Shown: one piece after another, positions 16,904 to 26,482 of the stretch
Position numbering within the stretch: position 1 is the first letter of the stretch
Layout of the letters: each line of letters opens with the position of its first letter
Source of the DNA: Colimorpha sp045576855
GTDB taxonomy: Bacteria > Bacteroidota > Bacteroidia > Bacteroidales > P3
Assembly (NCBI GenBank): GCA_045576855.1
Contig: JAZNHG010000059.1
Span: 52,768 to 116,767, forward strand
DNA: 64,000 bases
Direction: 5' to 3'
Translations under genes and position numbers: made by a program
Notes under the pieces: generated by a model
Told to the model about the DNA's origin: nothing
What the model saw: the letters and a program-made list of their open reading frames with translations, nothing else
The model's database searches: none

Positions 16904-18232
16904 TCATTCGGAGACCTCACCACTGTTGGTGAAAGCCAAGGCGTCGGCCACTAGGAATATACTACCCGTAACGAGCACAAGGTCATATTGTTGCGCATTC
17001 TTCCGCGCGATAGTAATGGCCTCCCCTACCCGCTTGTAGGCCGTACCTTGTATGCCAATCTGTCCGGCAGCAGCCCGAAGTTCGTCCACAGGAAGCCCCC
17101 GCGGCACGGAAGGTTGGGTGAAGTACCAGGTGAGCGAAGGGTGGATGGTGGAGAGTGCAGAATTGAGCAACTGGAGAATATGCGTGTAGTCCTTGTCGTT
17201 CACACAACCGTAGACAATATGCAAGTTGCGGTGGGGTGTGTTGACGATACCTTGCAGCATAGCCCGGATGCCGGGTTCATTATGGGCAGTCTCGCAGATG
17301 GTCAGCGGATTGTCGCCAATCTTCTGCCAGCGGCCATGCAGATGGGTGTTGGTGACCACACGGGCCAGACCGCGTTGTAACTGGGAATCGGAAATCGAGA
17401 GTTGAGAATTGCCACGCAGCACATCCACGGCTTCGAGGACAGTGGCGATATTATGTTTCTGGTATTCGCCTGTGAGTTCTGTGGTGTAGCGTCTGATATC
17501 GGAGACTTGGTAGTGCTGGTCGGCGTAGGTGATGGCAGCGTGCCGCTCGGCCGCCACCCGCTCAAACACTGGTTGCGTCTCAGGTTGCGTTTCCCCTATC
17601 ACCACAGGGATGCCCTCTTTGATGATGCCGGCCTTCTCGGCGGCAATCTTCTCCAGCGTGTCGCCGAGAAACTGCGTATGGTCCAAACCGATGTTGGTGA
17701 TGACCGAGAGCAGAACCCCTCCGTCCTGCGGACACCTCCCCTGGCCCAGGGGAGGAGCCGGAGGCATGACATTGGTGCTGTCCAATCGACCGCCCATGCC
17801 AACCTCGACAACCGCTATGTCGACCTTCTCCTTGGCGAAGTTGTCGAAGGCCAAGCCCACCGTCATCTCGAAGAAAGAGAGGTGAAGGTCGGCAAAAAGC
17901 TGGCGATATGCCTCCACGAAAGCGACCACCTCCTCCTTCGGAATCATCTCGCCGTTGATACGAATACGCTCGCGAAAATCGACAAGGTGGGGCGACGTGT
18001 AGAGGCCCACCTTGTAGCCTGCCTCTTGCAGGATGGAGGCAAGGAAGTGGCTGACGGAGCCCTTGCCGTTGGTGCCAGCGACATGAATGCTTTTGAACCG
18101 GCATTCAGGATTGCCGAGGGCGGCCATCATGTCGATGGTGGGCTGGATGTCGGCCTTATATGCGGCAGCGCCGATGCGATGATACATCGGCAGCTGCGCA
18201 AACATGAAGTCTAGTGTCTCTTGATAATTCAT
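16904..18232 (-). CDS. folC: Bifunctional folylpolyglutamate/dihydrofolate synthase with two in-frame repeat insertions
   Basis: Adds glutamate to dihydropteroate and to folates. 442 residues from MNYQETLDFMFAQLP. Motifs are the P-loop HVAGTNGKGSVSHFLAS, the SPHLVDFRERI segment, VEVGMGGRLDSTNV, VITNIGLDHTQFLGDT and EKAGIIKEG. After STNV the protein carries about 17 extra residues (PPAPPLGQGRCPQDGG) encoded by a palindromic repeat. Further on, GNSQLSISDSQLQRG is read through a heptamer array. Both lie between conserved blocks, so activity may survive. Its ATG overlaps the stop of the upstream barrel gene by 4 bp, so it is the last gene of a four-gene operon. Confidence 0.93.
   Translation of the reverse strand: MNYQETLDFMFAQLPMYHRIGAAAYKADIQPTIDMMAALGNPECRFKSIHVAGTNGKGSVSHFLASILQEAGYKVGLYTSPHLVDFRERIRINGEMIPKEEVVAFVEAYRQLFADLHLSFFEMTVGLAFDNFAKEKVDIAVVEVGMGGRLDSTNVMPPAPPLGQGRCPQDGGVLLSVITNIGLDHTQFLGDTLEKIAAEKAGIIKEGIPVVIGETQPETQPVFERVAAERHAAITYADQHYQVSDIRRYTTELTGEYQKHNIATVLEAVDVLRGNSQLSISDSQLQRGLARVVTNTHLHGRWQKIGDNPLTICETAHNEPGIRAMLQGIVNTPHRNLHIVYGCVNDKDYTHILQLLNSALSTIHPSLTWYFTQPSVPRGLPVDELRAAAGQIGIQGTAYKRVGEAITIARKNAQQYDLVLVTGSIFLVADALAFTNSGEVSE
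17381..17413 (-). repeat. In-frame heptamer array inside folC
   Basis: On the coding strand: CAATTCT, CAACTCT, CGATTTC, CGATTCC, CAGTTAC. AT-rich and in frame. Confidence 0.75.
17721..17764 (-). repeat. Palindromic repeat inserted in frame in folC
   Basis: Contains a perfect 10-bp inverted repeat CCTCCCCTGG/CCAGGGGAGG (17735-17744 and 17746-17755), flanked by CCGTCCTGCGG on one side. It encodes about 17 residues that interrupt the conserved sequence between STNV and LSVITNIG. Confidence 0.75.
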
Positions 18233-19983
18233 TTGTGAGGAATAGTATAGGTGAGACCGAGGGTGAAGAGACCGCGCTGCGAGGGGTAGTTGGCCCAATA
18301 CCAATAGCGCTGGAAGGCCAGATTGTCCACCTGCAGGAAGAAAGAGAGCGCCCGGTTGTGGCGATACTCGACCTGAGCCATCACACCGTAGCGCAAAGGC
18401 AACGTGCCGTTGTCCGACTCCATCTTGCCTATCAACTGACCCTCCAAATGTGCATACCATTTATAATGATAATTCAGGTCTACCGCAAGCAGGGCATCCC
18501 AGTCGGGACGGTAGTAGCGGCTCCACACCGGCTCGACGGCGCCGAGGTCAGTGAAAGTGTAGTGATAGTAATGTCCGCCAGCACGGAGGGTTATCATCTC
18601 GTCGTTGACGAAGGTGATGTCGCCACCCACGGTGAGGCGGTTGAGGCTGTTGAAAACCACCTCGTAGACGTTATCCAGTCCATAGCGCGGACTGAGCATG
18701 AAGGTGGGGTCATTGCTACGTATAGAGTAGCTCACCTCGGCATTGGCCTCCAGTTTGCGGCTGAAAGTCCAGCGGGCACGGCCGATAAAATCATAGTGCG
18801 TGGTTGACATGGCCGCAAAGTCGGGCGCCACATACGGGTTGAGCAGACGGATGCTGTTGAGGCTGACAGCATCGACACCACCGGTGGCAGCCAAGCTGAG
18901 CACCACATTATCATTCATCAGACTCTTGCTGACGGTGACATCGGGGAAGATATGGAAGTGCGTGTGCTCCGCGCTGCCCTGGCAGCCATCCCATCCAAGG
19001 GTGAGACCCGCATGGATATTGAGGCCGCGGAATAGGAATACAGTATAGGGATTGACCTTGACAATATTGCCCACAGAGTGTAACGTATCGGCCGAAGGCG
19101 CCGGAATGTAGCCCAGCGGCACACGGGCATCGGGGTGGTTGTTGCTATAGGCATCCCACTCGGCATGCAGATAGGCTATACCTTTATATTGATTCATTAT
19201 ATTAAATCCGTAGTGCACATCGCCACTGAGGTTCAGGTTCAACTCGTTCTGTCCCCAAAAGCCCCAAAGGTCACTCAGATGTACATCGGCGGCATAACCC
19301 AGTTTCTTGGCATCAAGCTCCATGTTCTTGACACCGACATTCCAGGAAACCTGGTTGTAGGAAGCCCTGTAGTCGCCGAACGAGATATCGTCGCGCGACC
19401 GGCCCATGTTCGCCAACAGGGTACTATCGGTGAAACCGTAATAGAGGTTATGGTCGTGCTCATAGCTTACGTCCGACGAAAGTTGCAGCACGTCGCCGAC
19501 TATATAGCGCCCGAAGAGGGTCACCCCGGTGTTGCCCTGCTGCACTGGACCGTACTCCGGCAGCTTGGCCAGCTTGTCCCACGACGAGCGGTGGTTCACC
19601 CGGATGCCGTAGGTCTTCAGCCTGTCGCGGGTCGAGGACCAGTAGAGATCGGCCAGCGGCGACCAGTAGTTGCCCATACCCAGGCGCAGATAGTTGTTGT
19701 ACAGCTTGGTGGCAGGCTCGCCGATGACACGGGCGGCGCGGATACGCGTGGGTTCATACATAGCCTTGAGGCGCGTCGGTGTGATGCTGTATTGGAACGC
19801 ATGCTCTATGCGCGACAGGGTATCGGTAATCTGGGCCGGGAAGGAAAGCTTCTCGGCAGGCTCTATGACGGGTGTGTACGACCCTTTGACGACTACGCTC
19901 TCGTTGTAGACGTCGTCGTTCTGGGCCTGTAAGGCCACGGTGCCCAGCAGCAGTGCTGCCAGTATGAGTTCTTTCTTCATCAT
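18229..19983 (-). CDS. Outer-membrane beta-barrel protein (TonB-receptor-like)
   Basis: 584 residues with a signal peptide (MMKKELILAALLLGTVALQAQ). The body is a run of amphipathic beta strands ending in LFTLGLTYTIPHK, a typical barrel C-terminus. The N-terminal VVVKGSYTPVIEPAEKLSFP segment resembles the start of a family of Bacteroidota barrels annotated as TonB-dependent receptors, but I see no plug domain. It follows a very long TPR protein by 21 bp and precedes folC, suggesting that the TPR protein and the barrel work together at the outer membrane. Substrate unknown. Confidence 0.8.
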   Translation of the reverse strand: MMKKELILAALLLGTVALQAQNDDVYNESVVVKGSYTPVIEPAEKLSFPAQITDTLSRIEHAFQYSITPTRLKAMYEPTRIRAARVIGEPATKLYNNYLRLGMGNYWSPLADLYWSSTRDRLKTYGIRVNHRSSWDKLAKLPEYGPVQQGNTGVTLFGRYIVGDVLQLSSDVSYEHDHNLYYGFTDSTLLANMGRSRDDISFGDYRASYNQVSWNVGVKNMELDAKKLGYAADVHLSDLWGFWGQNELNLNLSGDVHYGFNIMNQYKGIAYLHAEWDAYSNNHPDARVPLGYIPAPSADTLHSVGNIVKVNPYTVFLFRGLNIHAGLTLGWDGCQGSAEHTHFHIFPDVTVSKSLMNDNVVLSLAATGGVDAVSLNSIRLLNPYVAPDFAAMSTTHYDFIGRARWTFSRKLEANAEVSYSIRSNDPTFMLSPRYGLDNVYEVVFNSLNRLTVGGDITFVNDEMITLRAGGHYYHYTFTDLGAVEPVWSRYYRPDWDALLAVDLNYHYKWYAHLEGQLIGKMESDNGTLPLRYGVMAQVEYRHNRALSFFLQVDNLAFQRYWYWANYPSQRGLFTLGLTYTIPHK

Positions 19984-20004
19984 GTCTATATCCTTTCTGC
20001 TACC

Positions 20005-23000
20005 TTACAATTCAATCGTTATTTCTTCCTCCACATCAACCTCGGCGGCGGGTTGCTCGGCAGCCACAATGGCGTCCAGCTTGCGACGGGCCACTTGCAC
20101 CAGGTCGTCGTCGCCGTCATAGTTGTCCATAATGCTCTGCAGCGTCTGCTTGGCTTGCAGGTTGTTGCCACGGGCATAGTATATGTCGGCCCAGAGGATG
20201 AAGCTGTAGGCCAGCCAATAGTCGCTAGAGGCATCGTTGACTATGGACTCGATGATTTTCTCCGCCTGCCCATACTGCTGCTGGAGCATCCGTATCTCTG
20301 CCTGACGGCAACGGGCCTCGCCGTTATATTCACCATTGGAAGACGCGGCCAGCTTCGCATAGTAGAGGTTGGCGGTGTCGCGCAACTGCGCATTGAAACT
20401 GCTACGCGCCATTGCCAGCCAGGCTTCCTCGCGCATCTCGGTGGTGGACTTGGGGTTGTCGGCCAGACGGCGACCGGCAGACATCACATCCGCATGGCTC
20501 CCCTGACCGGCCACAGCACAGCGCAGACATCCCAACTGGCCCTGCAGACGACCGGCATCGGTCTCGGCTCCCGTGGCCAGACGCTCATAGTAGCGACCGG
20601 ATTTGTCGTATTGATGCAGGTCGAAGGCTATATTGGCAGCGGCGGCCACCGAACGCTCGCTATACTGGTTGCTGCCGGCTGCAGCCACAGCCTCGTAGTG
20701 GGGCAAAGCCTTCTCGGGCTGCGGCAGACGCACATAGTAGATATCTGCCAGCAGCCACTGGGCCTTGAGGGCAAAAAGGCCATTGGGGAACTTGTCCAGG
20801 TAACTCTCCAATCCTGCGGCGGCAGTGGCGAACTCGCCCTGCTGGTAGCGCTCCTCCACCGCCAGGAAGGTGGTGGAATCCTGCTCCACTGTGGAGACAG
20901 ACACCTTGGTGGTGCGCTGCACATAGGCGAAATACTCATCCACACGGTTCTGGGCGATATATATATTCTTCACCGTACCCAGGGCATCGCGAGCCTCGTC
21001 GGTGCCGGGATACTCGGTCAGCAGGCGGTCGAAGGTGCGCAGTGCCTCGTCGTTGCGGTCGGTGTTGTAGTAAATCAAGCCCTGATTCAGCAGCGCATTC
21101 TTCACATACACACTCTGCGGATACTGGCGCACAAAGTTGTTGTAGTAGGTCATGGCCATCTCGTTGTTGTCACACATCATATATGTGTTGGCTATTTCGA
21201 GCATTGCCTTCGACTTGAGGGGCGAGTTGGTGAAGCGCTCGAAAATGTAGTTGAGGTAGGTGAGTTTCTCGCTGTTCTTGCCCTGGGCACCATAGGCAAG
21301 GGCCTTTTGATAGGTGGCATAGTCGGCATCGCGCCCCTTGGCATTGATAACCTTGTCGTATTGCACTATGCTCTCGGCGAAGCGGCTCTGCACATAGAGG
21401 CAGTCGCCCATGCGGTTGTGCACGTCGTTGCGCATCTCGTCCACCTTCTTGTCGGTGCCTTGCAAACGGGGTTCCAGCTCGCTGAAGGTCTCGAAGGCGT
21501 CGGCATAGTGCTTCTTCTTCATCTGCAAGTAGCCGTAGGTGTAGCGTGCATCGTTGGCGTAGGGCGAGCTTTTGCTGTAGGACGAAAGCAGGAAGCGGTT
21601 CAGGTTCTGCTCAGCCTCGCGACTCTTGCCGTTGCGATACTGCCATTCGGCCAGCAGATAGTTGGCGTCGGCGGTGATGCGGGGCACGGCATTGACCTTG
21701 ACGGCCTTCTCATAGAGCGCCACGCCCTCCTTCTCCTTGCCGCTGTTGCAAAGCTCGATACCGCGATTGAGCAGCGCACGCTGGTAGGCTTGCTCCAGCG
21801 CGGCATTGCGCTGCGGCACCTGCTCCAGCAGGCGGATGGCCTCTTTGTAGTTGTTGGTGGAGCAATAGAGCTCCGTCAGTATCTCCTCGGCCTCCATGCG
21901 ATGGCGGCTGCGCGGATACTTCTTCAGGTAGCTCTCGAAGGATTTGATGCTCTCGCCCATCGCGTTCTGGTTCAGTTCGCAGCTCAGCTTGGCATAGTTG
22001 AAGAGGGCGTCCTCCTTGATGCTCTTGTTGAAATCCATCTTCGATGCCTGCAGGAACATGCTGCGGGCATCCATCTTGCGACCCAGATGCACATAGGTGT
22101 CGCCCAGCACATAGAGGGCATTCTGCGCCACGCTGTCGCTACAGGCGGTCTTCTTCTCCAGATAGGTGGCGGCCTCTGCGTAGCGGCCCAGCATGTAGTA
22201 GCTGTAGCCCACCTGGTAGTCGTTGTCCTGGGGCGTGCAGCTCTCGGCCTTGCGCTGCTCCAACTCCACCTCGCGGTACTGCTCCAGTGCACGGGCATAC
22301 TCGCCTCGGTTGAAGTATATCTCGCCTATCATCTGGTGTATCTCGTTCTTCTTGAAGGCGTCGGGCTCGGACAGCAGCTCGGGAGCCATAGCCAGCAGCT
22401 CGTCGTCCTTGCCCAGATAATAGTAGATGCGAGCTATGTAGGAGGGGGCTATCTTGGCAAACTTGCGGTCGTGCTGCAGCTCGCGGAAGTTCTTCAGCGC
22501 CAGGTCATACTGCCCGTTCATGTACTGTATGTGGGCATAGTAGTAGAGGCTCGACGTGCGATACTTGGACCTTCCCTCCACCTGCTGGGAGAAGAGCTTG
22601 GAGGCACGCTGCATGTCGCCCCGCTGGAAGTAGCAATAGCCCATCTTGAAATTGTACTCGCTGCGATGGTCGTACTCCACTTCCGTCGCGTTGACGTCGC
22701 GGTAGTAGGCCAGTGCGCGCTCGTAGTCGCCGCGGGTATAGTAGAAATTGCCCAGGTAGAAGCGGGCCATATTGACGCGCGAACTCTGCGGATAGAGCCG
22801 CATGAACTCCTCCAGGCGGTAGTAGGCGTCGTTGTTGTCCAGCTTCTCCGAGCACACGGCGGCGTAGTAGGCGGCGTCGCTGGCGGTCAGTCGGTCGGTG
22901 CCATCGGGGACCACCTGGTCGAATATCTGCTGCGCGGCGGCGTATTTCTGCTTCTGGTATAGGTCCGTGGCCTGGCGGTAGAGGTCGCGCTGACGCTCGT

Positions 23001-23073
23001 CGGCGGTCTCTCGCTGGGCCCAGCAGCCCAGCGCGGCACCCAGCAGCAGGGCGGTGATGACGGTCTTTTTCAT
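20005..23073 (-). CDS. Giant periplasmic tetratricopeptide-repeat protein
   Basis: 1022 residues with a signal peptide ending near LGCWAQ. It consists almost entirely of TPR units, for example AYYAAVCSEKLDNNDAYYRL, YFQRGDMQRASKLFSQQVEG, VGYSYYMLGRYAEAATYLEK and YYNTDRNDEALRTFDRLLTE. The C-terminus is acidic (EVDVEEEITIEL). Large TPR proteins of this type are common directly upstream of a barrel gene in Bacteroidota; a role in envelope assembly or polymer handling is an inference. It is the second gene of an operon that runs thioredoxin-like, TPR, barrel, folC. Confidence 0.82.
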   Translation of the reverse strand: MKKTVITALLLGAALGCWAQRETADERQRDLYRQATDLYQKQKYAAAQQIFDQVVPDGTDRLTASDAAYYAAVCSEKLDNNDAYYRLEEFMRLYPQSSRVNMARFYLGNFYYTRGDYERALAYYRDVNATEVEYDHRSEYNFKMGYCYFQRGDMQRASKLFSQQVEGRSKYRTSSLYYYAHIQYMNGQYDLALKNFRELQHDRKFAKIAPSYIARIYYYLGKDDELLAMAPELLSEPDAFKKNEIHQMIGEIYFNRGEYARALEQYREVELEQRKAESCTPQDNDYQVGYSYYMLGRYAEAATYLEKKTACSDSVAQNALYVLGDTYVHLGRKMDARSMFLQASKMDFNKSIKEDALFNYAKLSCELNQNAMGESIKSFESYLKKYPRSRHRMEAEEILTELYCSTNNYKEAIRLLEQVPQRNAALEQAYQRALLNRGIELCNSGKEKEGVALYEKAVKVNAVPRITADANYLLAEWQYRNGKSREAEQNLNRFLLSSYSKSSPYANDARYTYGYLQMKKKHYADAFETFSELEPRLQGTDKKVDEMRNDVHNRMGDCLYVQSRFAESIVQYDKVINAKGRDADYATYQKALAYGAQGKNSEKLTYLNYIFERFTNSPLKSKAMLEIANTYMMCDNNEMAMTYYNNFVRQYPQSVYVKNALLNQGLIYYNTDRNDEALRTFDRLLTEYPGTDEARDALGTVKNIYIAQNRVDEYFAYVQRTTKVSVSTVEQDSTTFLAVEERYQQGEFATAAAGLESYLDKFPNGLFALKAQWLLADIYYVRLPQPEKALPHYEAVAAAGSNQYSERSVAAAANIAFDLHQYDKSGRYYERLATGAETDAGRLQGQLGCLRCAVAGQGSHADVMSAGRRLADNPKSTTEMREEAWLAMARSSFNAQLRDTANLYYAKLAASSNGEYNGEARCRQAEIRMLQQQYGQAEKIIESIVNDASSDYWLAYSFILWADIYYARGNNLQAKQTLQSIMDNYDGDDDLVQVARRKLDAIVAAEQPAAEVDVEEEITIEL

Positions 23074-23100
23074 CTATCGGTCTGTGTTATTATGATTGCT

Positions 23101-24573
23101 TTAGTCGGTAAATTCCAGTTTCTCGCGCTCCACGGCGGGCTTCTCCCACGGGGCGTGCAGCAGCATGCCGCTGCCGGGCCACGGGGTGACGCTGTAGGGC
23201 TGGCGGCCCTCGGGGTCGAAGAGGATGAAGGTGGGATAGCTCACCACGCCCATGCGCTCCAGCCACCGGTAGTTGCCGTCGAAGTGGAGCCAGGTCCAGC
23301 TGTAGCGCGACCCGCGGCGGCTGTTGCGCAGCAGGTGGTACATCTTCTGGAACTGGCGGTCGCATGCCACGGTGACGAACACCACATCGTCGTGGTGGGC
23401 ATAGACGCTGTCCTTGAAATGGGCCAGGGCCTCCAGCTCGCGCAGCGAGTTGGGGTCGTCCACACGGACAAAACTCAGGTAGACCCAGCGGCCGCTCAGG
23501 CTGTCGAGCCCCACCATGCGGCGGTCGGCATCGGGCAGCGCCACCCCGGCCAGCGGCCAGCGCGCGGGCACCAGGCCGACACCTTCGGCGCCCACAGCCG
23601 GACAGCCGGCCACCAGACGCTCGGCCAGCTGCCGGTGTTCTTTCCATTTGGAGCGTGTGCCCAAAGCGGTCAGCATCCGCAGCACTCCGTCGCGGTCATA
23701 GTCCGGGTCGTAGAGGCTCTCGTTCAGCGCCACCAGCGCAGCCAGTTCGCGCAGCTGCTCGTCGTAGAGCAGCGGGTCGGTGCCGAGCGAATCCATATAG
23801 CGGTCTATAGCCCCGGCGCGCACCCACTCCGCCAGACGGAGCTTGCCCACCTTGCGGGTGCCCTGGCTGACCATGCCGCCCAGCACGTCGAACAATGTGC
23901 GCATGTAGCACTCGTCGTGGTAGAGCACCGGCTGCGGAATGACGCTGCGCAGCATATGCGCCCGGCTGGCGAAGCCCATATCGTAGCGCATCTGCGCCAG
24001 CGTGTAGCGCGCATAGCGCACATAGAACGAATCCTGCCCCTCCAGCAGTCCGGCGCCCTGCAGCGACATCTGTAGCGTGTCCATCCAGCGGCGGCTGGGT
24101 TTGAACTTGGGGTCGAAATGCACACGGTGGACGCTCACGAAGCTGTCGATGGCATCATCCAGACGCATCATGCGCAGGTTCAGCTCGTCGGTCGGCAGAT
24201 TCAGAAACTCGAACGGCAGCGCCACCGGGTCCAGGTACACGTTGTGCGACTCGTCCTGGTCCCATTGGAACTCGGGCAGCCACACCTCGTAGCGGCGGCC
24301 CGGCTCGACGTAGAACGACTGGCTGTAGCACTCCACCTGCACCACCACCAAGCGCGGATAGGTCAGGTAGCACCCAAGGCTGAAGCGCCCCGCACTGTCG
24401 GCCACGGCGCTGTCCAGCAGACTCTCGTGCAGCGTCAGCATATCGTCGTAGCAAAGCAGCTCCAGCTTGCGGCCCGCCAGGTTGGCCCCCTCGCCCGATA
24501 TCTCCACATTCACCTGCGCCCTCAGCGTAGCACCCAGGAGCAGCAGCATCGTTATCAGCATCAGTCGTCTCAC
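23101..24573 (-). CDS. Secreted thioredoxin-fold protein without the CxxC motif
   Basis: 490 residues with signal peptide MRRLMLITMLLLLGATLRAQ. The N-terminal half resembles the DUF4369-like beta domain that precedes thioredoxin domains in Bacteroidota. The C-terminal third (about 350-470) has thioredoxin-fold features: GRWVYLSFVRVDDPNSLRE, VVFVTVACDRQFQKMYHLL and the cis-Pro loop VVSYPTFILFDPEG. At the position of WCxxC there is RVDDPNS, so it cannot act as a dithiol oxidoreductase. First gene of the TPR/barrel/folC operon, 27 bp before the TPR gene. Confidence 0.75.
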   Translation of the reverse strand: MRRLMLITMLLLLGATLRAQVNVEISGEGANLAGRKLELLCYDDMLTLHESLLDSAVADSAGRFSLGCYLTYPRLVVVQVECYSQSFYVEPGRRYEVWLPEFQWDQDESHNVYLDPVALPFEFLNLPTDELNLRMMRLDDAIDSFVSVHRVHFDPKFKPSRRWMDTLQMSLQGAGLLEGQDSFYVRYARYTLAQMRYDMGFASRAHMLRSVIPQPVLYHDECYMRTLFDVLGGMVSQGTRKVGKLRLAEWVRAGAIDRYMDSLGTDPLLYDEQLRELAALVALNESLYDPDYDRDGVLRMLTALGTRSKWKEHRQLAERLVAGCPAVGAEGVGLVPARWPLAGVALPDADRRMVGLDSLSGRWVYLSFVRVDDPNSLRELEALAHFKDSVYAHHDDVVFVTVACDRQFQKMYHLLRNSRRGSRYSWTWLHFDGNYRWLERMGVVSYPTFILFDPEGRQPYSVTPWPGSGMLLHAPWEKPAVEREKLEFTD

Positions 24574-24717
24574 GTTCGCGTGTATTCTTTATATTTACAT
24601 TTTGATTGTCATAACGCAGACAGCGGCACTATTATTGTACACCCCGGCAGGAAAAAGTATCAACAGCCCGATGTTGACAGCCCGCCCCCGCCGCAGCACC
24701 CCACCCCGGGAAAATGC

Positions 24718-24861
24718 CCCCACCTGTTGTGACGCGAAAAAACGCCCTTGTAACCCACTGAACCTCAGGCTCCCAACCTATCATCGACTTACCAACGACT
24801 TACCAACGACTTACCAACGACTTACCAACACCTACTATAGTAGTAGTTGATAAGCTGTTAG
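24718..24861 (+). repeat. 144-bp dispersed element with four 11-bp direct repeats (copy 2)
   Basis: Near-identical to 10436-10580. Units CGACTTACCAA lie at 24785-24828, and the downstream palindrome is CTACTATAGTAGTAG. It lies in the divergent region between the thioredoxin-like gene and aspA. The rest of 24574-25063 holds only the aspA promoter. Confidence 0.9.
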
Positions 24862-24985
24862 CATGTCCTTGCAACGTCGATTGGCAGCGCTTCCGCCCCC
24901 GGCGCCCCCACGGGTACCACCCGCCGTCGCGGTCACAATAAATAGTGATTTTTCGCAAATCTTTTATCGAATAGTTTTTTTTTCG

Positions 24986-24993
24986 TATATTTG
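24986..24993 (+). promoter_or_regulatory. Promoter -7 element of the aspA-nqr operon
   Basis: TATATTTG followed by GCATCC, 70 bp upstream of the aspA start. Confidence 0.65.
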
Positions 24994-25063
24994 CATCCGC
25001 TTTTGAGCGAGAATAATAAAACAATAAACTAAATATCAACTCTTTAAATTGAGCAAAACAATT

Positions 25064-26482
25064 ATGGAACAACAAAAATACCGTACCGAGAGCGACCTGC
25101 TGGGCGCACGCGAAGTGCCCGCCGAAGCCTATTATGGAGTACAGACATCCCGTGCCATCGAGAACTTCCGCATCAGCGGACACCTGCTTGCCAGCTACCC
25201 CAACTTCATCAAGGGCATGGCCATCACCAAGAAGGCCGCCGCCATAGCCAACGTGGAAGTGGGCATGATCACTCCCGAACAGGGCGAAGCCATCCAGTGG
25301 GCCTGCGACCAACTGCTGGCCGGACGCTTCCACGACGAGTTTCCCATCGACATGATACAGGGCGGCGCCGGCACCTCCACCAACATGGCTGCCAACGAGG
25401 TGATTGCCAACCTGGCGCTGGAGCGCATGGGCCACAAGCGCGGCGAGTACCAGTACTGCTCGCCCAACGATGTGGTCAACGCCAGCCAGAGCACCAACGA
25501 CGCCTACCCCTGCGCCATCCACATGGCCATGTGCCTCGAGCACCTCTCCTTCATGCCCCACCTGGAGCAGATGATTTCGGCCCTGAGCTACAAGAGCAAG
25601 GAGTTTGCCCACGTCATCAAGATGGGCCGCACCCAGCTGCAGGACGCCGTGCCCATGACCCTGGGCCAGACCTTTGGCGGTTTTGCCGCCAGCCTCCGCG
25701 GCGAAGTGGCCAACCTGCGCAACGCCGCCGACGAGTTCCTGATTGTCAACATGGGTGCCACCGCCATCGGCACCGGCATCTGCTCCAAGCCCGGCTACAG
25801 CGACGCCTGCATCCGCGCACTGCGCAAAGTGACCGGATGGAACATCTCGCTGGCCGACAACCTCATAGAAGCCACCAGCGCCACCAGCTGCATGATACAG
25901 TACAGCTCCGCCATGAAGCGCCTCGCCATCAAGATCAACAAGATGTGCAACGACCTGCGCCTGCTCTCCAGCGGCCCCCGCTGCGGCCTGAACGAGATAC
26001 ACCTGCCCGAGCGCCAGCCCGGCAGCAGCATCATGCCCGGCAAGGTCAACCCCGTCATACCCGAGGTGATGAACCAGGTGTGCTACCGCGTCATCGGCAA
26101 CGACATGTGCATCAGCCTCGCCAGCGACAACGGCCAGCTGGAGCTCAACGTCATGGAGCCCGTCATCGCCTACACCCTCTTCGAGAGCGTGCACCTGCTG
26201 GAGAACGGCCTCGACACCCTCCGCACCCTCTGCATCGACGGCATCCGCGCCAACGAAGAGCGCTGCCGCCAGCTTGTGGAGCACTCTATCGGCATCGTCA
26301 CCATGCTCAACCCCATCATCGGCTACAAGCAGAGCACCAAGATAGCCAAGGAAGCCTCCGAGACAGGCCGCGGCGTCTACGAACTCGTGCTCGAGCATGG
26401 CCTGCTCACCAAAGAGCAGCTCGACGAGATACTCAAACCAGAGAACATGCTGCAACCTGTGGACCTCTCAGTCAAGAAATGA
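25064..26482 (+). CDS. aspA: Aspartate ammonia-lyase (aspartase)
   Basis: Converts L-aspartate to fumarate and ammonia. About 472 residues, the normal length. The family signature GSSIMPGKVNPVIPE is present, with upstream blocks GGAGTSTNMAANEV, SQSTNDAYP and GRTQLQDAVPMTLGQ. Fumarase class II is close in sequence; the DAVPMTLGQ and ERQPGSSIMPGKVNP contexts favour aspartase. ATG 25064 (MEQQKYRTESDLLG) is chosen over an upstream TTG. Its TGA overlaps the nqrA ATG by 4 bp, so aspartate deamination is translationally coupled to the NQR pump, consistent with fumarate respiration. Confidence 0.93.
   Translation: MEQQKYRTESDLLGAREVPAEAYYGVQTSRAIENFRISGHLLASYPNFIKGMAITKKAAAIANVEVGMITPEQGEAIQWACDQLLAGRFHDEFPIDMIQGGAGTSTNMAANEVIANLALERMGHKRGEYQYCSPNDVVNASQSTNDAYPCAIHMAMCLEHLSFMPHLEQMISALSYKSKEFAHVIKMGRTQLQDAVPMTLGQTFGGFAASLRGEVANLRNAADEFLIVNMGATAIGTGICSKPGYSDACIRALRKVTGWNISLADNLIEATSATSCMIQYSSAMKRLAIKINKMCNDLRLLSSGPRCGLNEIHLPERQPGSSIMPGKVNPVIPEVMNQVCYRVIGNDMCISLASDNGQLELNVMEPVIAYTLFESVHLLENGLDTLRTLCIDGIRANEERCRQLVEHSIGIVTMLNPIIGYKQSTKIAKEASETGRGVYELVLEHGLLTKEQLDEILKPENMLQPVDLSVKK

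Noticed and set aside
20053..22962. A 969-codon open frame opposite the giant TPR gene, and similar long antisense frames over secA, frdA and the secreted-protein genes.
   Set aside because: They mirror the GC-rich codon pattern of the real genes, have no start signals and low-complexity translations, while the other strand shows clear protein families.
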